A stretch of DNA of 34,166 bases from Pelagibius litoralis (GTDB taxonomy: Bacteria; Pseudomonadota; Alphaproteobacteria; Kiloniellales; DSM-21159), in assembly GCA_029287455.1 (NCBI GenBank), contig JARFRB010000060.1, forward strand, positions 1 to 34,166, read 5' to 3'. The position numbers and the translations under genes are program-made. Position 1 is the first letter of the stretch. Each line of letters starts with the position of its first letter. The notes beneath the pieces are model-generated. The model was given only the letters and a program-made list of their open reading frames with translations. It did not search any database and was not told the origin of the DNA. Below, in pieces: positions 7,077 through 14,780 of this stretch.

Positions 7077-7793
7077 ATGGTCGATTTGAAACTGGATATC
7101 CGCAAGCCCGAGCGCCTAGCCGACCAGCTCTACGGGCAGCTTCTCGAGAAGATCGTTGCCGGCGAGCTGCGCGAAGGGGACAAGCTGCCGTCGGAAAACG
7201 AAATTTCGCGCAGTTTCAACGTCTCCCGCCCGGTTATCCGGGAGGCCTTGCTGCGCCTTCAGGTGGACGGGCTGATCTATTCGCGCCAGGGGGCAGGCTC
7301 CTTCGTCAAGACCCGCCCGCCCGAGAGCTTGATCAAGTTCGCCGAGCCGTCGGACGTGGCGGGCTTTCTCAAATGCTTCGAGGCCCGCTTGCCCTTGGAG
7401 GGCGCCACCGCCAGTTTGGCCGCCCAGCGGGCAACCCGCGAGGACCTAAAATCCATCGAAAAAGCGCTTGTTCGGTTCGAGACGCGGATCAAGAGCTCTG
7501 GTATTGCCGACCAGGAGGATTTCGCCTTTCACATGTCCGTCGCCAAGGCGACCGGCAACGAAATCTTCGTGAATGTCCTGGCGGCCCTGAACACCGCGAT
7601 CACGGCGGCCATGCGGGTCAACCTGAAGATCACCCAAGCCGCGTCCTCGGAACGGGTGAAGAAGGTCTGCGAGGAGCATCGGGCAATTTTCGACGCCATC
7701 GCGATCGGCGATTCCGCCGGGGCCGATATCGCCATGCGCTATCACATCCACCATGCACGCATGCGCGTCACCGACCGGCTGCGTGATCAGTAA
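7077..7793 (+). CDS. FadR/FCD-type GntR family transcriptional regulator
   Basis: The 238-aa protein has an N-terminal winged helix-turn-helix (about residues 8-75; PSENEISRSFNVSRPVIREAL is the recognition part), then an all-helical FCD ligand domain. His residues likely to hold a metal are in DFAFHMSVAK, EEHRAIFDAI and YHIHHARM, as in metal-binding FCD regulators of sugar-acid and lactate genes. These proteins are usually repressors released by the pathway substrate or an intermediate. Only 4 bp separate it from dctM, so it is probably autoregulated with the TRAP operon. The inverted repeats at 3906-3918 and 4052-4064 are its best candidate sites. Confidence 0.92.
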   Translation: MVDLKLDIRKPERLADQLYGQLLEKIVAGELREGDKLPSENEISRSFNVSRPVIREALLRLQVDGLIYSRQGAGSFVKTRPPESLIKFAEPSDVAGFLKCFEARLPLEGATASLAAQRATREDLKSIEKALVRFETRIKSSGIADQEDFAFHMSVAKATGNEIFVNVLAALNTAITAAMRVNLKITQAASSERVKKVCEEHRAIFDAIAIGDSAGADIAMRYHIHHARMRVTDRLRDQ

Positions 7794-7801
7794 GCCAGAT
7801 C

Positions 7802-9118
7802 CTAGAACTGGAAGGGCTGGGCGATCATCATCTGAACGCCGAAGCCTTCCTCGGAGTAGGCAGTGTCTGCTCGCACCACGAAGCCTTGCGCCCAGGCGCG
7901 AACGCCGAAGCCGCCATTCCACTTCATACTGCTGTGGAGATTGGCGAGATCGTAGTCCGGCGCCACCCGGCCGACCTCGACGAAGGGCACGAACTGTAGC
8001 CATTCGACACCGATGTAGCGCTGCAGGCCCGGGTAGTTGTCGAAGGGGTTCCACTCCGGGATCATCCTGAGCTCGGCGGCATAGTAGATCGCCGCTTTGT
8101 CGTTGAAACGCTGGGCCGGAAATCCCCGCATACGCCAGAGGCCACCCAGGGTTGCACCTGTATAGGCCGGTGGCCGGTTGTCGATCTCTCCATTGTCCTG
8201 AATCTCCCAGGTGGGGGAGAAGGAGGTCCAGAAATCGAAGGCAAGAACGCGCTGACGGAACCAATCGGTCTCGCCGAGGGAGACGTAGGCATCCACCTCG
8301 CCCTCCATCGTGGTCCAGGAGTCCGAGGAATCGAAAAGCCCAAAATCGCGGGAGAGGCGGGTTCGCACACCATTGCCTCGCGACGGGTTATCGGGAAAGT
8401 CGCGGTTGTCCCAGAACAGCGAGACATCGGCGCCATTGGTCTTCAGATCGGTGTCCAGGTCGTCGCTGTCGATTTGCTGGGAGCGGTAGAAGGGCCGTAA
8501 TTCCGCGAAGGTCCGCCCGCTCTCGAAGGGGTTCAGGGACTCGCCGCCGCTGGCGCCCGAGGCCAACAGGCCGTCCTCGATCTTGTAGTTCGCCAAGATC
8601 TGTTCCTCGCCGTGGCCGATGGGCAAAAGGTACTTCATCCTCAGCCGGGCGAAGTTGTCCCAGCCCTTGCCCTCCAGGAAATTGTCCTCGCTCGAGGAGT
8701 TGGCACCGGCGCGCTCGTCGGGAAAGTTCGGATTTCCGTCGATGAAGGCGTCGTTCTCGTTGAAGTACCCAACTGAAAGCGTCGGGTCGAGAAACAAGCG
8801 ATCGAGGCTGTCCAGCCGCAGATTTCGCGCGATCAAGAACACCAGGCCGGACCCCTTGGAGCCGACCATGGCGCTACCCAGCAAGTCCGCTTGTGGCTGG
8901 GGGAACCTCGTGCGCCCCTCGACGTAGCCCGCCGCGACGCCAAAGCTCTCGTTGTAGAAGGCGAAGGGCAGGCGCAGCGTCCCCGGCTCATCCTCCTGGC
9001 CTTCCGGCGCCGGCTCAGGTGCCGGATCTGGTTGCTGCTGGGCGGAGGCTGGGGCCGAAGCCAAAAGTATCGCGCCAAGCAGCAGCCCAACACGCAGAAA
9101 ATAGCCGGCTGGTTCCAA
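7802..9118 (-). CDS. Omp85-type (BamA/TamA surface antigen) outer-membrane beta-barrel protein
   Basis: The protein ends in FQF, with the C-terminal Phe typical of outer-membrane barrels, and contains LWRMRGFPAQRF, matching the (V/L)RGF motif of the Omp85 barrel. Alternating hydrophobic strands fill most of the length. An open frame extends back to a TTG at 9193, but that has no ribosome site and would precede the signal peptide by 30 residues. I prefer the TTG at 9118 (GGGGAG at 9128-9133), giving 438 aa with a signal peptide ending near ASA-Q. Only some 45 low-complexity Pro/Glu-rich residues lie between signal and barrel, so POTRA domains appear absent. Function unknown. It ends 8 bp from the convergent GntR gene. 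Confidence 0.8.
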   Translation of the reverse strand: MEPAGYFLRVGLLLGAILLASAPASAQQQPDPAPEPAPEGQEDEPGTLRLPFAFYNESFGVAAGYVEGRTRFPQPQADLLGSAMVGSKGSGLVFLIARNLRLDSLDRLFLDPTLSVGYFNENDAFIDGNPNFPDERAGANSSSEDNFLEGKGWDNFARLRMKYLLPIGHGEEQILANYKIEDGLLASGASGGESLNPFESGRTFAELRPFYRSQQIDSDDLDTDLKTNGADVSLFWDNRDFPDNPSRGNGVRTRLSRDFGLFDSSDSWTTMEGEVDAYVSLGETDWFRQRVLAFDFWTSFSPTWEIQDNGEIDNRPPAYTGATLGGLWRMRGFPAQRFNDKAAIYYAAELRMIPEWNPFDNYPGLQRYIGVEWLQFVPFVEVGRVAPDYDLANLHSSMKWNGGFGVRAWAQGFVVRADTAYSEEGFGVQMMIAQPFQF

Positions 9119-9209
9119 GCCCCAAGTCTCCCCTTGCCCTGGCGAAGCTAGCAGGAAAGCGGCTAGAGTGCGACCACGGGAGTGTTTCGCCAAGGGAGGC
9201 CGTTAATCC

Positions 9210-9704
9210 ATGGTCAGACAGGCAGTGTTGCTCGCGGCCGCGATCCTGATCGCTTCGCCCGTCGCAGCGCAAGAGCAGATCATCTATCCCGCTCAGGGCC
9301 AAAGCCCGGAGCAGCTCGAGCAGGACCGTTTCCAGTGCTACACCTGGGCGCGGGATTCCTCGGGCTTCGATCCTATGGCGCCGCCGGTGACCCAGACTGC
9401 GCCGCCGCAGCCTGGCGCCAAACAGGGGGGAACCCTGGAGGGTGCCGGTGTCGGCGCCTTGGCGGGTGGGGCCATCGGCGGTATTGCGACGGGCTCCAGA
9501 AAGGGGCTTGGGCGCGGCTTGGCCGCGGGCGCCGTGACGGGTGGAATCCTGGGTACCGTGCGCCGGGACCAGCAGCCCAGCCAGGAACAGCAGGCCCGCC
9601 AGCAGTGGGAGCAGCAGGAGACGGCGCGCTACGTGCAGGCGCGCGATACCTACAATCGGGCCTTTGCAGCCTGCATGGAAGGCCGGGGGTATACGGTGCG
9701 ATGA
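9210..9704 (+). CDS. Secreted glycine-zipper domain protein
   Basis: The 164-aa product has a signal peptide (cleavage near AAQEQ, residue 20) and a glycine-zipper segment around residues 77-112, reading GAGVGALAGGAIGGIATG, followed by a Gln/Glu-rich region and a C-terminal block CMEGRGYTVR. Such proteins are common in the alphaproteobacterial envelope and probably insert a glycine-packed hairpin in a membrane; no activity is known. Two Cys (in RFQCYTW and AACMEGR) could form a disulfide. The start has AGGGAGG upstream. It is divergent from the Omp85-type gene, and its stop overlaps an ATG just upstream of the next gene. Confidence 0.8.
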   Translation: MVRQAVLLAAAILIASPVAAQEQIIYPAQGQSPEQLEQDRFQCYTWARDSSGFDPMAPPVTQTAPPQPGAKQGGTLEGAGVGALAGGAIGGIATGSRKGLGRGLAAGAVTGGILGTVRRDQQPSQEQQARQQWEQQETARYVQARDTYNRAFAACMEGRGYTVR

Positions 9705-9736
9705 TCGACAGGCAGAGAAAATCCAGGAGCCGCCAG

Positions 9737-10162
9737 ATGCGCAAATCCTTATCGACCGGCCTTGCGTTCGGCCTCTGCGTTTGGGCGTCTATGGCAACGG
9801 CCCAAGAGCTCGACGTGTCGAAGCCTCTGCTTTGCTCCCTTGCCGAGGCGATGCAGTGCGAATACCAAACCGGCGCTTGCAAGAGCCTGCGCCCGGCGGA
9901 GGTCAATGCGCCGGATTTTATTGAGATCGACCCCGTCGGCAAAACCCTGGCGGCGCCCTTCGAGACCCAGAAATCCGCGATCGAGCGCAGCGAGGTGATC
10001 GACGGCAAGCTGTTCTTGCAGGGCGTGGAAGACGGCTTCCAGTCGCGCGAGGACGGCATGGGTTGGACCATCCTGGTGACCCAAGCCACCGGCCGCATGG
10101 TGCTCTCCGCCGCCAGCGAGGACACGGGCTTCGTGTTCTTCGGCGCCTGCATACCTAGGTAG
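9737..10162 (+). CDS. Small secreted protein of unknown function
   Basis: I chose ATG 9737 because AGGAG lies 7 bases upstream and the product then begins with a clean signal peptide (MRKSLSTGLAFGLCVWA, cleavage near ATAQ). The 141-aa protein contains four further Cys (in LLCSLAEAMQCEY, TGACKS and FGACIPR) likely to pair in the periplasm. I do not recognise the family. An upstream in-frame ATG at 9701 overlaps the preceding stop and could be an alternative start, adding a charged 12-residue tail. It is close behind the glycine-zipper gene and may be co-transcribed. Confidence 0.7.
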   Translation: MRKSLSTGLAFGLCVWASMATAQELDVSKPLLCSLAEAMQCEYQTGACKSLRPAEVNAPDFIEIDPVGKTLAAPFETQKSAIERSEVIDGKLFLQGVEDGFQSREDGMGWTILVTQATGRMVLSAASEDTGFVFFGACIPR

Positions 10163-10286
10163 GCGGTGCCCTTACGCCCGGTCCGCGCGCCATTGGCGGC
10201 GCTTTCGGGTCTTTTCGGCCGGCCCCTCGCTGCCCTAGACTTCCGGGGAACCCGCGCGGCTGAGGAAGCGCGGGCCGGGGAGCGGC

Positions 10287-11948
10287 ATGGACGAGGGCGC
10301 ATTCGACTTCATCATCGTGGGCGCGGGCACGGCGGGGTGCTTGCTGGCCAAGCGGCTGAGCGAGGATAGCTCGAAGCGGGTGCTGCTGCTGGAGGCGGGC
10401 AAGCGCGACAGCTATCCCTGGATTCACATTCCCGTCGGCTATCTCTACTGCATTGGCAACCCGCGCACGGACTGGATTTACAAGACCGAGGCCGAGAAGG
10501 GGCTGAACGGCCGGGCCTTGCTCTATCCGCGCGGCAAGACCTTGGGCGGCTGCTCCTCGATCAACGGCATGATCTACATGCGCGGTCAGGCCCGCGACTA
10601 CAATCGCTGGGCGGAGCTGACCGGCGATGACGACTGGAGTTGGGAGAACGCGCTGCCCGACTTCAAGGCGCATGAGAGCCACTACAAGCTCGACGGCGGT
10701 GCGGATCCGGTCACTGGCGACAACAGCCGCTTTTCCGATTTGCACGGGCGTGACGGCGAGTGGCGGGTGGAAAAGCAGCGCTTGCGCTGGGATCTGCTCG
10801 ATGCCTTCGCCGACGCTGCGGTGGAGGCTGGTATCGAGCGAACCGATGACTTTAATTCCGGCGACAACGCAGGCATCGGCTACTTCGAGGTCAATCAGCG
10901 GGACGGCTGGCGCTGGAACGCCTCGAAGGCGTTTCTGCGGCCGATCAAGGATCGCGGCAACCTGGCTGTCTGGACCGAGGCCGAGGTGGAAAACCTTGTT
11001 TTCGATCCGGATGGCGGGGGGCGGCCGCGCTGTGTCGGCGTTCGGGTCAGGCGCGGCGGCGAGGCGGTTGAGGCCACCGCCAAGCGGGAGGTCATCCTCT
11101 CTGCCGGCGCCATCGGGTCGCCGCAGATTCTTCAGCTTTCCGGGGTGGGGCCGACCGGGCTCCTACGCGAGCACGGCATCGAGGTGGTGCGCGACTCCCC
11201 CGCAGTGGGCGAGAACTTGCAGGACCATCTACAGATCCGGGCGGTCTTCAAGGTGGAGGGTGTTAAGACCCTCAACACCCTGACGAACTCTCTCTTTGGC
11301 AAGGCCATGATTGGCCTGGAATACGCCCTGAAGCGCAGCGGGCCGATGAGCATGGCGCCGAGCCAGCTTGGCGCCTTTACCCGCTCCGACCCGTCCCGGC
11401 CCTACGCCAACCTGGAATATCATGTGCAGCCCTTGAGCCTTGAGGCCTTCGGCGAGGACCTGCACCCCTTTCCGGCCTTCACGGCCAGCGTGTGCAACCT
11501 GAACCCCACCAGCCGGGGCAGCGTGCGCATTCGCTCTAGCAGCCCCGGCGAGGCTCCCGCCATCGCGCCCAACTATCTCGCCACTGACGAGGACCGCAAG
11601 GTGGCCGCGGAGAGCCTGCGCCAGGTCCGCCGCATTGTTGCCCAGCCGGCGCTGGCCAAGTACAAGCCGACGGAGTGGAAGCCCGGCGTCCAGTTCCAAA
11701 CCGACGAGGAGCTGGCGAAGCTGGCCGGCGACATCGCGACCACCATCTTCCACCCTGTGGGCACAGCCAAGATGGGCGCCGAAAACGATCCCGGGGCGGT
11801 GGTCGACTCCCACCTCAAGCTGCGCGGGGTCGCGGGCTTGCGCGTCGTGGACGCCAGCGTCATGCCCACCATCACCAGCGGCAACACCAACGCCCCCACT
11901 CTGATGATCGCCGAAAAAGCCGCCCGCTGGATCGCGGCGGGGGTGTGA
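10287..11948 (+). CDS. GMC family FAD-dependent oxidoreductase (choline dehydrogenase-like)
   Basis: The 553-aa flavoprotein has the FAD-binding GAGTAG at residues 12-17, LLLEAG ending the first Rossmann strand pair, the GMC block KTLGGCSSINGMIYMRG near residues 84-100, the second GMC signature AGAIGSPQILQLSGVG, and the C-terminal catalytic pair His489 (HPVGTAKMG) and Asn533 (SGNTNAP). Members oxidise primary or secondary alcohols to carbonyls, passing electrons to quinone or oxygen. No betaine aldehyde dehydrogenase or BetI lies nearby, so choline is not supported as substrate. The DUF72 gene follows 13 bp later. Confidence 0.93.
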   Translation: MDEGAFDFIIVGAGTAGCLLAKRLSEDSSKRVLLLEAGKRDSYPWIHIPVGYLYCIGNPRTDWIYKTEAEKGLNGRALLYPRGKTLGGCSSINGMIYMRGQARDYNRWAELTGDDDWSWENALPDFKAHESHYKLDGGADPVTGDNSRFSDLHGRDGEWRVEKQRLRWDLLDAFADAAVEAGIERTDDFNSGDNAGIGYFEVNQRDGWRWNASKAFLRPIKDRGNLAVWTEAEVENLVFDPDGGGRPRCVGVRVRRGGEAVEATAKREVILSAGAIGSPQILQLSGVGPTGLLREHGIEVVRDSPAVGENLQDHLQIRAVFKVEGVKTLNTLTNSLFGKAMIGLEYALKRSGPMSMAPSQLGAFTRSDPSRPYANLEYHVQPLSLEAFGEDLHPFPAFTASVCNLNPTSRGSVRIRSSSPGEAPAIAPNYLATDEDRKVAAESLRQVRRIVAQPALAKYKPTEWKPGVQFQTDEELAKLAGDIATTIFHPVGTAKMGAENDPGAVVDSHLKLRGVAGLRVVDASVMPTITSGNTNAPTLMIAEKAARWIAAGV

Positions 11949-11961
11949 AGAGGCTATCCGC

Positions 11962-12690
11962 ATGGCCGAAATTCATGTCGGAACCTCGGGTTGGCATTAC
12001 CGGCATTGGATTGGGCCCTTCTATCCGGCCGGTATGGCGCCGCGCGAATTTTTCCCCTTCTACGCCCGGCGCTTTTCCGCAGTGGAAATCGATAGCACTT
12101 TCTATTCCCTGCCCAAGGCTAAGACTCTGACTAATTGGCGCGAGATCGCGCCGCCGGATTTCGTCTTCGCCTGCAAGGCCAGCCGCTACATCACCCATAT
12201 GAAGAAGCTGAAGGACGCCGCGGACACGGTCCCGGCGTTTCTGGATGGATTGTCGCTGCTGGGCGAAAAGCTTGGGCCAGTCTTGTTCCAACTGCCGCCC
12301 CACTGGGCGGTCAACGTGGAACGGCTGGAAAGCTTTCTGGAGGCCTTGCGCCCGGGTGGCCGCTACGTCTTTGAGTTTCGCGACGTTACCTGGTTCAAGG
12401 GCGCGGTGTATCGGGCCTTGGAGGAACACGAGGCGGCATTCTGTATCCATGACTTTGGGGGTCGCCAATCGCCCATGGCGGTGACCGCTGGTTTCGTCTA
12501 TCTCCGCCTTCATGGCCCCGAAGAAGCTTATCGGGGGTCCTATAGCGAAGAGGCCTTGCGCGACTGTGCGAATCGCCTGCTCCGATGGCGCGCGCGGGGC
12601 TTGGAGGTTTATTGCTTCCTCGACAACGACGAAAACGGTTACGCGGCGCTCGACGCGATGCGTCTCAAGGAAATGCTGGAGGCCGGTTGA
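11962..12690 (+). CDS. DUF72 domain-containing protein (YecE-like)
   Basis: The 242-aa protein opens with IHVGTSGWHYRHW and continues with AVEIDSTFYSLP, FACKASRYITHMKKL and YVFEFRDVTWF, the recognisable blocks of the DUF72 family, a TIM-barrel fold of unknown activity found across bacteria. The length is usual. It follows the GMC oxidoreductase gene by 13 bp with AGAGG upstream, so the two are probably co-transcribed. It ends 15 bp from the convergent universal stress gene. No biochemical role can be given. Confidence 0.92.
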   Translation: MAEIHVGTSGWHYRHWIGPFYPAGMAPREFFPFYARRFSAVEIDSTFYSLPKAKTLTNWREIAPPDFVFACKASRYITHMKKLKDAADTVPAFLDGLSLLGEKLGPVLFQLPPHWAVNVERLESFLEALRPGGRYVFEFRDVTWFKGAVYRALEEHEAAFCIHDFGGRQSPMAVTAGFVYLRLHGPEEAYRGSYSEEALRDCANRLLRWRARGLEVYCFLDNDENGYAALDAMRLKEMLEAG

Positions 12691-12705
12691 GCCCCTCCAT
12701 CGCCA

Positions 12706-13239
12706 CTATCGCACCGTGATGCACGTGACGGGAGCGAGGTGCGATACCTTGTGAGAGACGCTGCCGACCAGCAGCGCTTTCAAATCAGACAGGCCCCGGG
12801 CGCCAAGCACGATCAGATCGGCCTTCGCTTCCTCGGCGACCTGCAAAATGCGTTTGGCTGGGTCGCCGTCTTCGATGCGTGTCTCGACCTTGGCGAAGCC
12901 ATGGCCGTAGGCCTCCGATTTGGCCGCTTCCAGGATCTGCTTGCCCCAGGCGCGCAGCAGCTCGCCGAGACCCTGGTTTGGGTTTTTACCAAAGTCGATG
13001 CTGGCGGGAAACCGGCCGGCGGGGACCGTCGAAATGGCCTTGGCGAGCGCCTGACCGCCTTCCGCTTTGGCGAATTCGATCTCGGCCATGTGCCGGAGGT
13101 TCTCGGAAATCTCGCCGCGCAGCAAGATATGTAGAAGCACGACCTCCGCCCCGTACTTGGCGGCGAGATCGCAACCGATCTCCACCGCTTTACCAGCGTT
13201 CGCCGACCCATCCGTGGCAATCAAGACTTTGCTTATCAT
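12706..13239 (-). CDS. Universal stress protein, UspA family, ATP-binding type
   Basis: The 177-aa single-domain protein opens with the Usp strand KVLIATDGSANA (Asp10 at the nucleotide site) and ends with LGARGLSDLKALLVGS. This spans Gly146-X2-Gly149-X9-Gly159-Ser160, the exact ATP-binding signature of MJ0577-type Usp proteins. It has an insertion of about 30 residues (roughly 65-95) compared with minimal family members. These proteins help survival under stress by uncertain means. Start ATG 13239 has a GAAGGGAAAG ribosome site. A consensus EcfG promoter ends 29 bases upstream, which fits general-stress control. Confidence 0.92.
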   Translation of the reverse strand: MISKVLIATDGSANAGKAVEIGCDLAAKYGAEVVLLHILLRGEISENLRHMAEIEFAKAEGGQALAKAISTVPAGRFPASIDFGKNPNQGLGELLRAWGKQILEAAKSEAYGHGFAKVETRIEDGDPAKRILQVAEEAKADLIVLGARGLSDLKALLVGSVSHKVSHLAPVTCITVR

Positions 13240-13268
13240 CGGTCTTTCCCTTCGAGTTTAGGGAAAGA

Positions 13269-13294
13269 AACGCGAGGCATGTGCTCTTGGTTCC
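13269..13294 (-). promoter_or_regulatory. EcfG-type general stress promoter for the universal stress gene
   Basis: On the minus strand GGAAC (13294-13290) is followed by 17 bases and CGTT (13272-13269). This is the full EcfG (sigma-EcfG) consensus of alphaproteobacteria, GGAAC-N16/17-cGTT. The distance to the start codon is about 29 bases, leaving a short leader with the ribosome site. Consensus knowledge plus sequence match; not tested. Confidence 0.6.
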
Positions 13295-13310
13295 GTGAGT
13301 AGGGAAGGAC

Positions 13311-14633
13311 TCAATAAGCCTGGGAATAGAGCTCGCACTGGCCTTCGGCGGTCAAGCCTTCCATAACCGCTATTTCCTGGCGCTTATGGCGCAGGATTGC
13401 GTCGATCAAGGTCTCGCCGAAGGCGGCTTTGGCCCAGTCGCTTGACGCCATGCGGTCGAGCGCTTCGGCTAGGCTCCGTGGCAAGCGCTCGCAGCCAAGG
13501 TCGGTCAGTTCCCGCGCGGTCGCGTCCGTAAGGTTCCGCTCGGTCACCTGCGGAGTGGGGAGATTCCGGTCGAGACCGTCGAGTCCGGCGTTGAGGAGGG
13601 CCGCCAGCGCCAGATAGGGGCTGGCCGCTCCGTCGGCGGCCCGGTACTCGAAGTTGAAGCGCGTGCTCTTGCCCGCCTCGTCACCCGCACCGAAAATCGG
13701 GCAGATCCGCACCGCCGCTTCCCGGTCCTGATTGCCGAGGTTATTGAACACCGCGCTCCAGCGGTTAGGCACGAGCCGCAGATAGGATGTGGTGGCGGGC
13801 GCGGTCATGGCGAGGAATTCCGGAAGATGCTTCACCACACCCGCTATGAAGGCGCCAGCCTGCTCGGACACGCCATGGGGCCGCTGGGGATCGTGGGACA
13901 CCGGCCGCCCCTTCGTGTCCCAAAGGCTGAAGTGAACGTGCAGGCCATTGCCCACGCTGCTCGGGTCGATGATCGGCGCGAAGCTCGCACGGCTACCGAG
14001 GCCGCGCGCGGTGGCGCGCACCAGCTCGCGCAGGATCGCCGCTTCGTCCGCCGCCCGCCGGGCTGGCTGGGGGCCGATGGTGACCTCGCATTGGGCAGGG
14101 CCGTATTCCGGCATGAAAGTGTCGAGTTGCAAGCCTGCGGCGTCGAGCACCGCCATGAGGCGGCCGGGCAGGGGGCCGAGCCTGCGAAAGGCCCTGAGGG
14201 CATAGCCTAAGCCCGGCTGTGCTTCCGCCCCGAAGTAGTGGAATTCATGCTCGAAGCTGGCTTTGACGATGAGGCCGTGCCGCTCTTCCAGTCGGCGAGC
14301 GGCGCTGGCGAGCTGGCCGCGCAGGCAGCAGCTCCAGGGTTCGCCGTCCAAGGTCATGACGTCGCCAATCAGGAAGCTCTCGTCGATGCCCCAATCCGGC
14401 ATCTCAAGATCAACCTGGGTGGAAAAATCCGGGCGAATGTATAGATCACCCAAAGACCCCCAGGGTGTCGGCGCGATCGGCCCGAAGGAGGTGATGAAGA
14501 CATTCGTCGGCGTCCAGCCGACCCCTATCTCGCCGCGCTCCTGAACCGCCCGGCGCGGAATGGCCTTCCCGCGCAGTTGACCGGCGATATCGCTGGTGCA
14601 AATCATGATCAGGTCTGAATCGCTGCGTGCCAT
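13311..14633 (-). CDS. Glutamine synthetase family protein (gamma-glutamyl-amine ligase-like)
   Basis: I start at ATG 14633 (GGGG upstream; product MARSDSDLIM...), giving 440 aa; a longer frame to 14693 adds 20 residues without GS character. Metal and substrate residues of the GS fold are present: Glu128 and Glu130 (FEHEF), Glu176 and Glu183, His232 in GNGLHVHFS, Arg286 in SYLRLVP, and Glu329/Arg331 in FEYRAADG. The N-terminal CTSDIAGQLRGKAIP is seen in GS-like ligases that join glutamate to amines rather than to ammonia, and the protein lacks the adenylylation-region look of GlnA. Its true substrate is unknown. It is divergent from an isochorismatase-fold amidohydrolase, suggesting amine or amide turnover. 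Confidence 0.85.
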   Translation of the reverse strand: MARSDSDLIMICTSDIAGQLRGKAIPRRAVQERGEIGVGWTPTNVFITSFGPIAPTPWGSLGDLYIRPDFSTQVDLEMPDWGIDESFLIGDVMTLDGEPWSCCLRGQLASAARRLEERHGLIVKASFEHEFHYFGAEAQPGLGYALRAFRRLGPLPGRLMAVLDAAGLQLDTFMPEYGPAQCEVTIGPQPARRAADEAAILRELVRATARGLGSRASFAPIIDPSSVGNGLHVHFSLWDTKGRPVSHDPQRPHGVSEQAGAFIAGVVKHLPEFLAMTAPATTSYLRLVPNRWSAVFNNLGNQDREAAVRICPIFGAGDEAGKSTRFNFEYRAADGAASPYLALAALLNAGLDGLDRNLPTPQVTERNLTDATARELTDLGCERLPRSLAEALDRMASSDWAKAAFGETLIDAILRHKRQEIAVMEGLTAEGQCELYSQAY

Positions 14634-14780
14634 GTTACCCCGCTGAGCTTCTTGACCGGCCAATACACGCCATTGTAGCCAGAGATCGAGCATTTGACCG
14701 CATTATCCGTGTCGCGCCACATCCCCTGGTGTCCGGGAAAGACCACGCGAGGCGCAGGCTGAAGGAATGGATGCCCTGTC

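Noticed and set aside
6062-7105. Long 347-aa open frame on the minus strand
   Set aside because: It is antisense to dctM, His/Gln/Asp-rich without family features; a shadow of the coding frame.
9119-9193. Upstream TTG start of the Omp85-type gene
   Set aside because: It has no ribosome site, and the added residues would bury the signal peptide.
9182-9736. Long N-terminal extension of the frame that ends at 10162
   Set aside because: It overlaps the glycine-zipper gene in another frame; the real start at 9737 has a ribosome site and signal peptide.
10287-11948. Naming the GMC oxidoreductase betA
   Set aside because: No betB, betI or choline transporter is nearby, and the family is broad.
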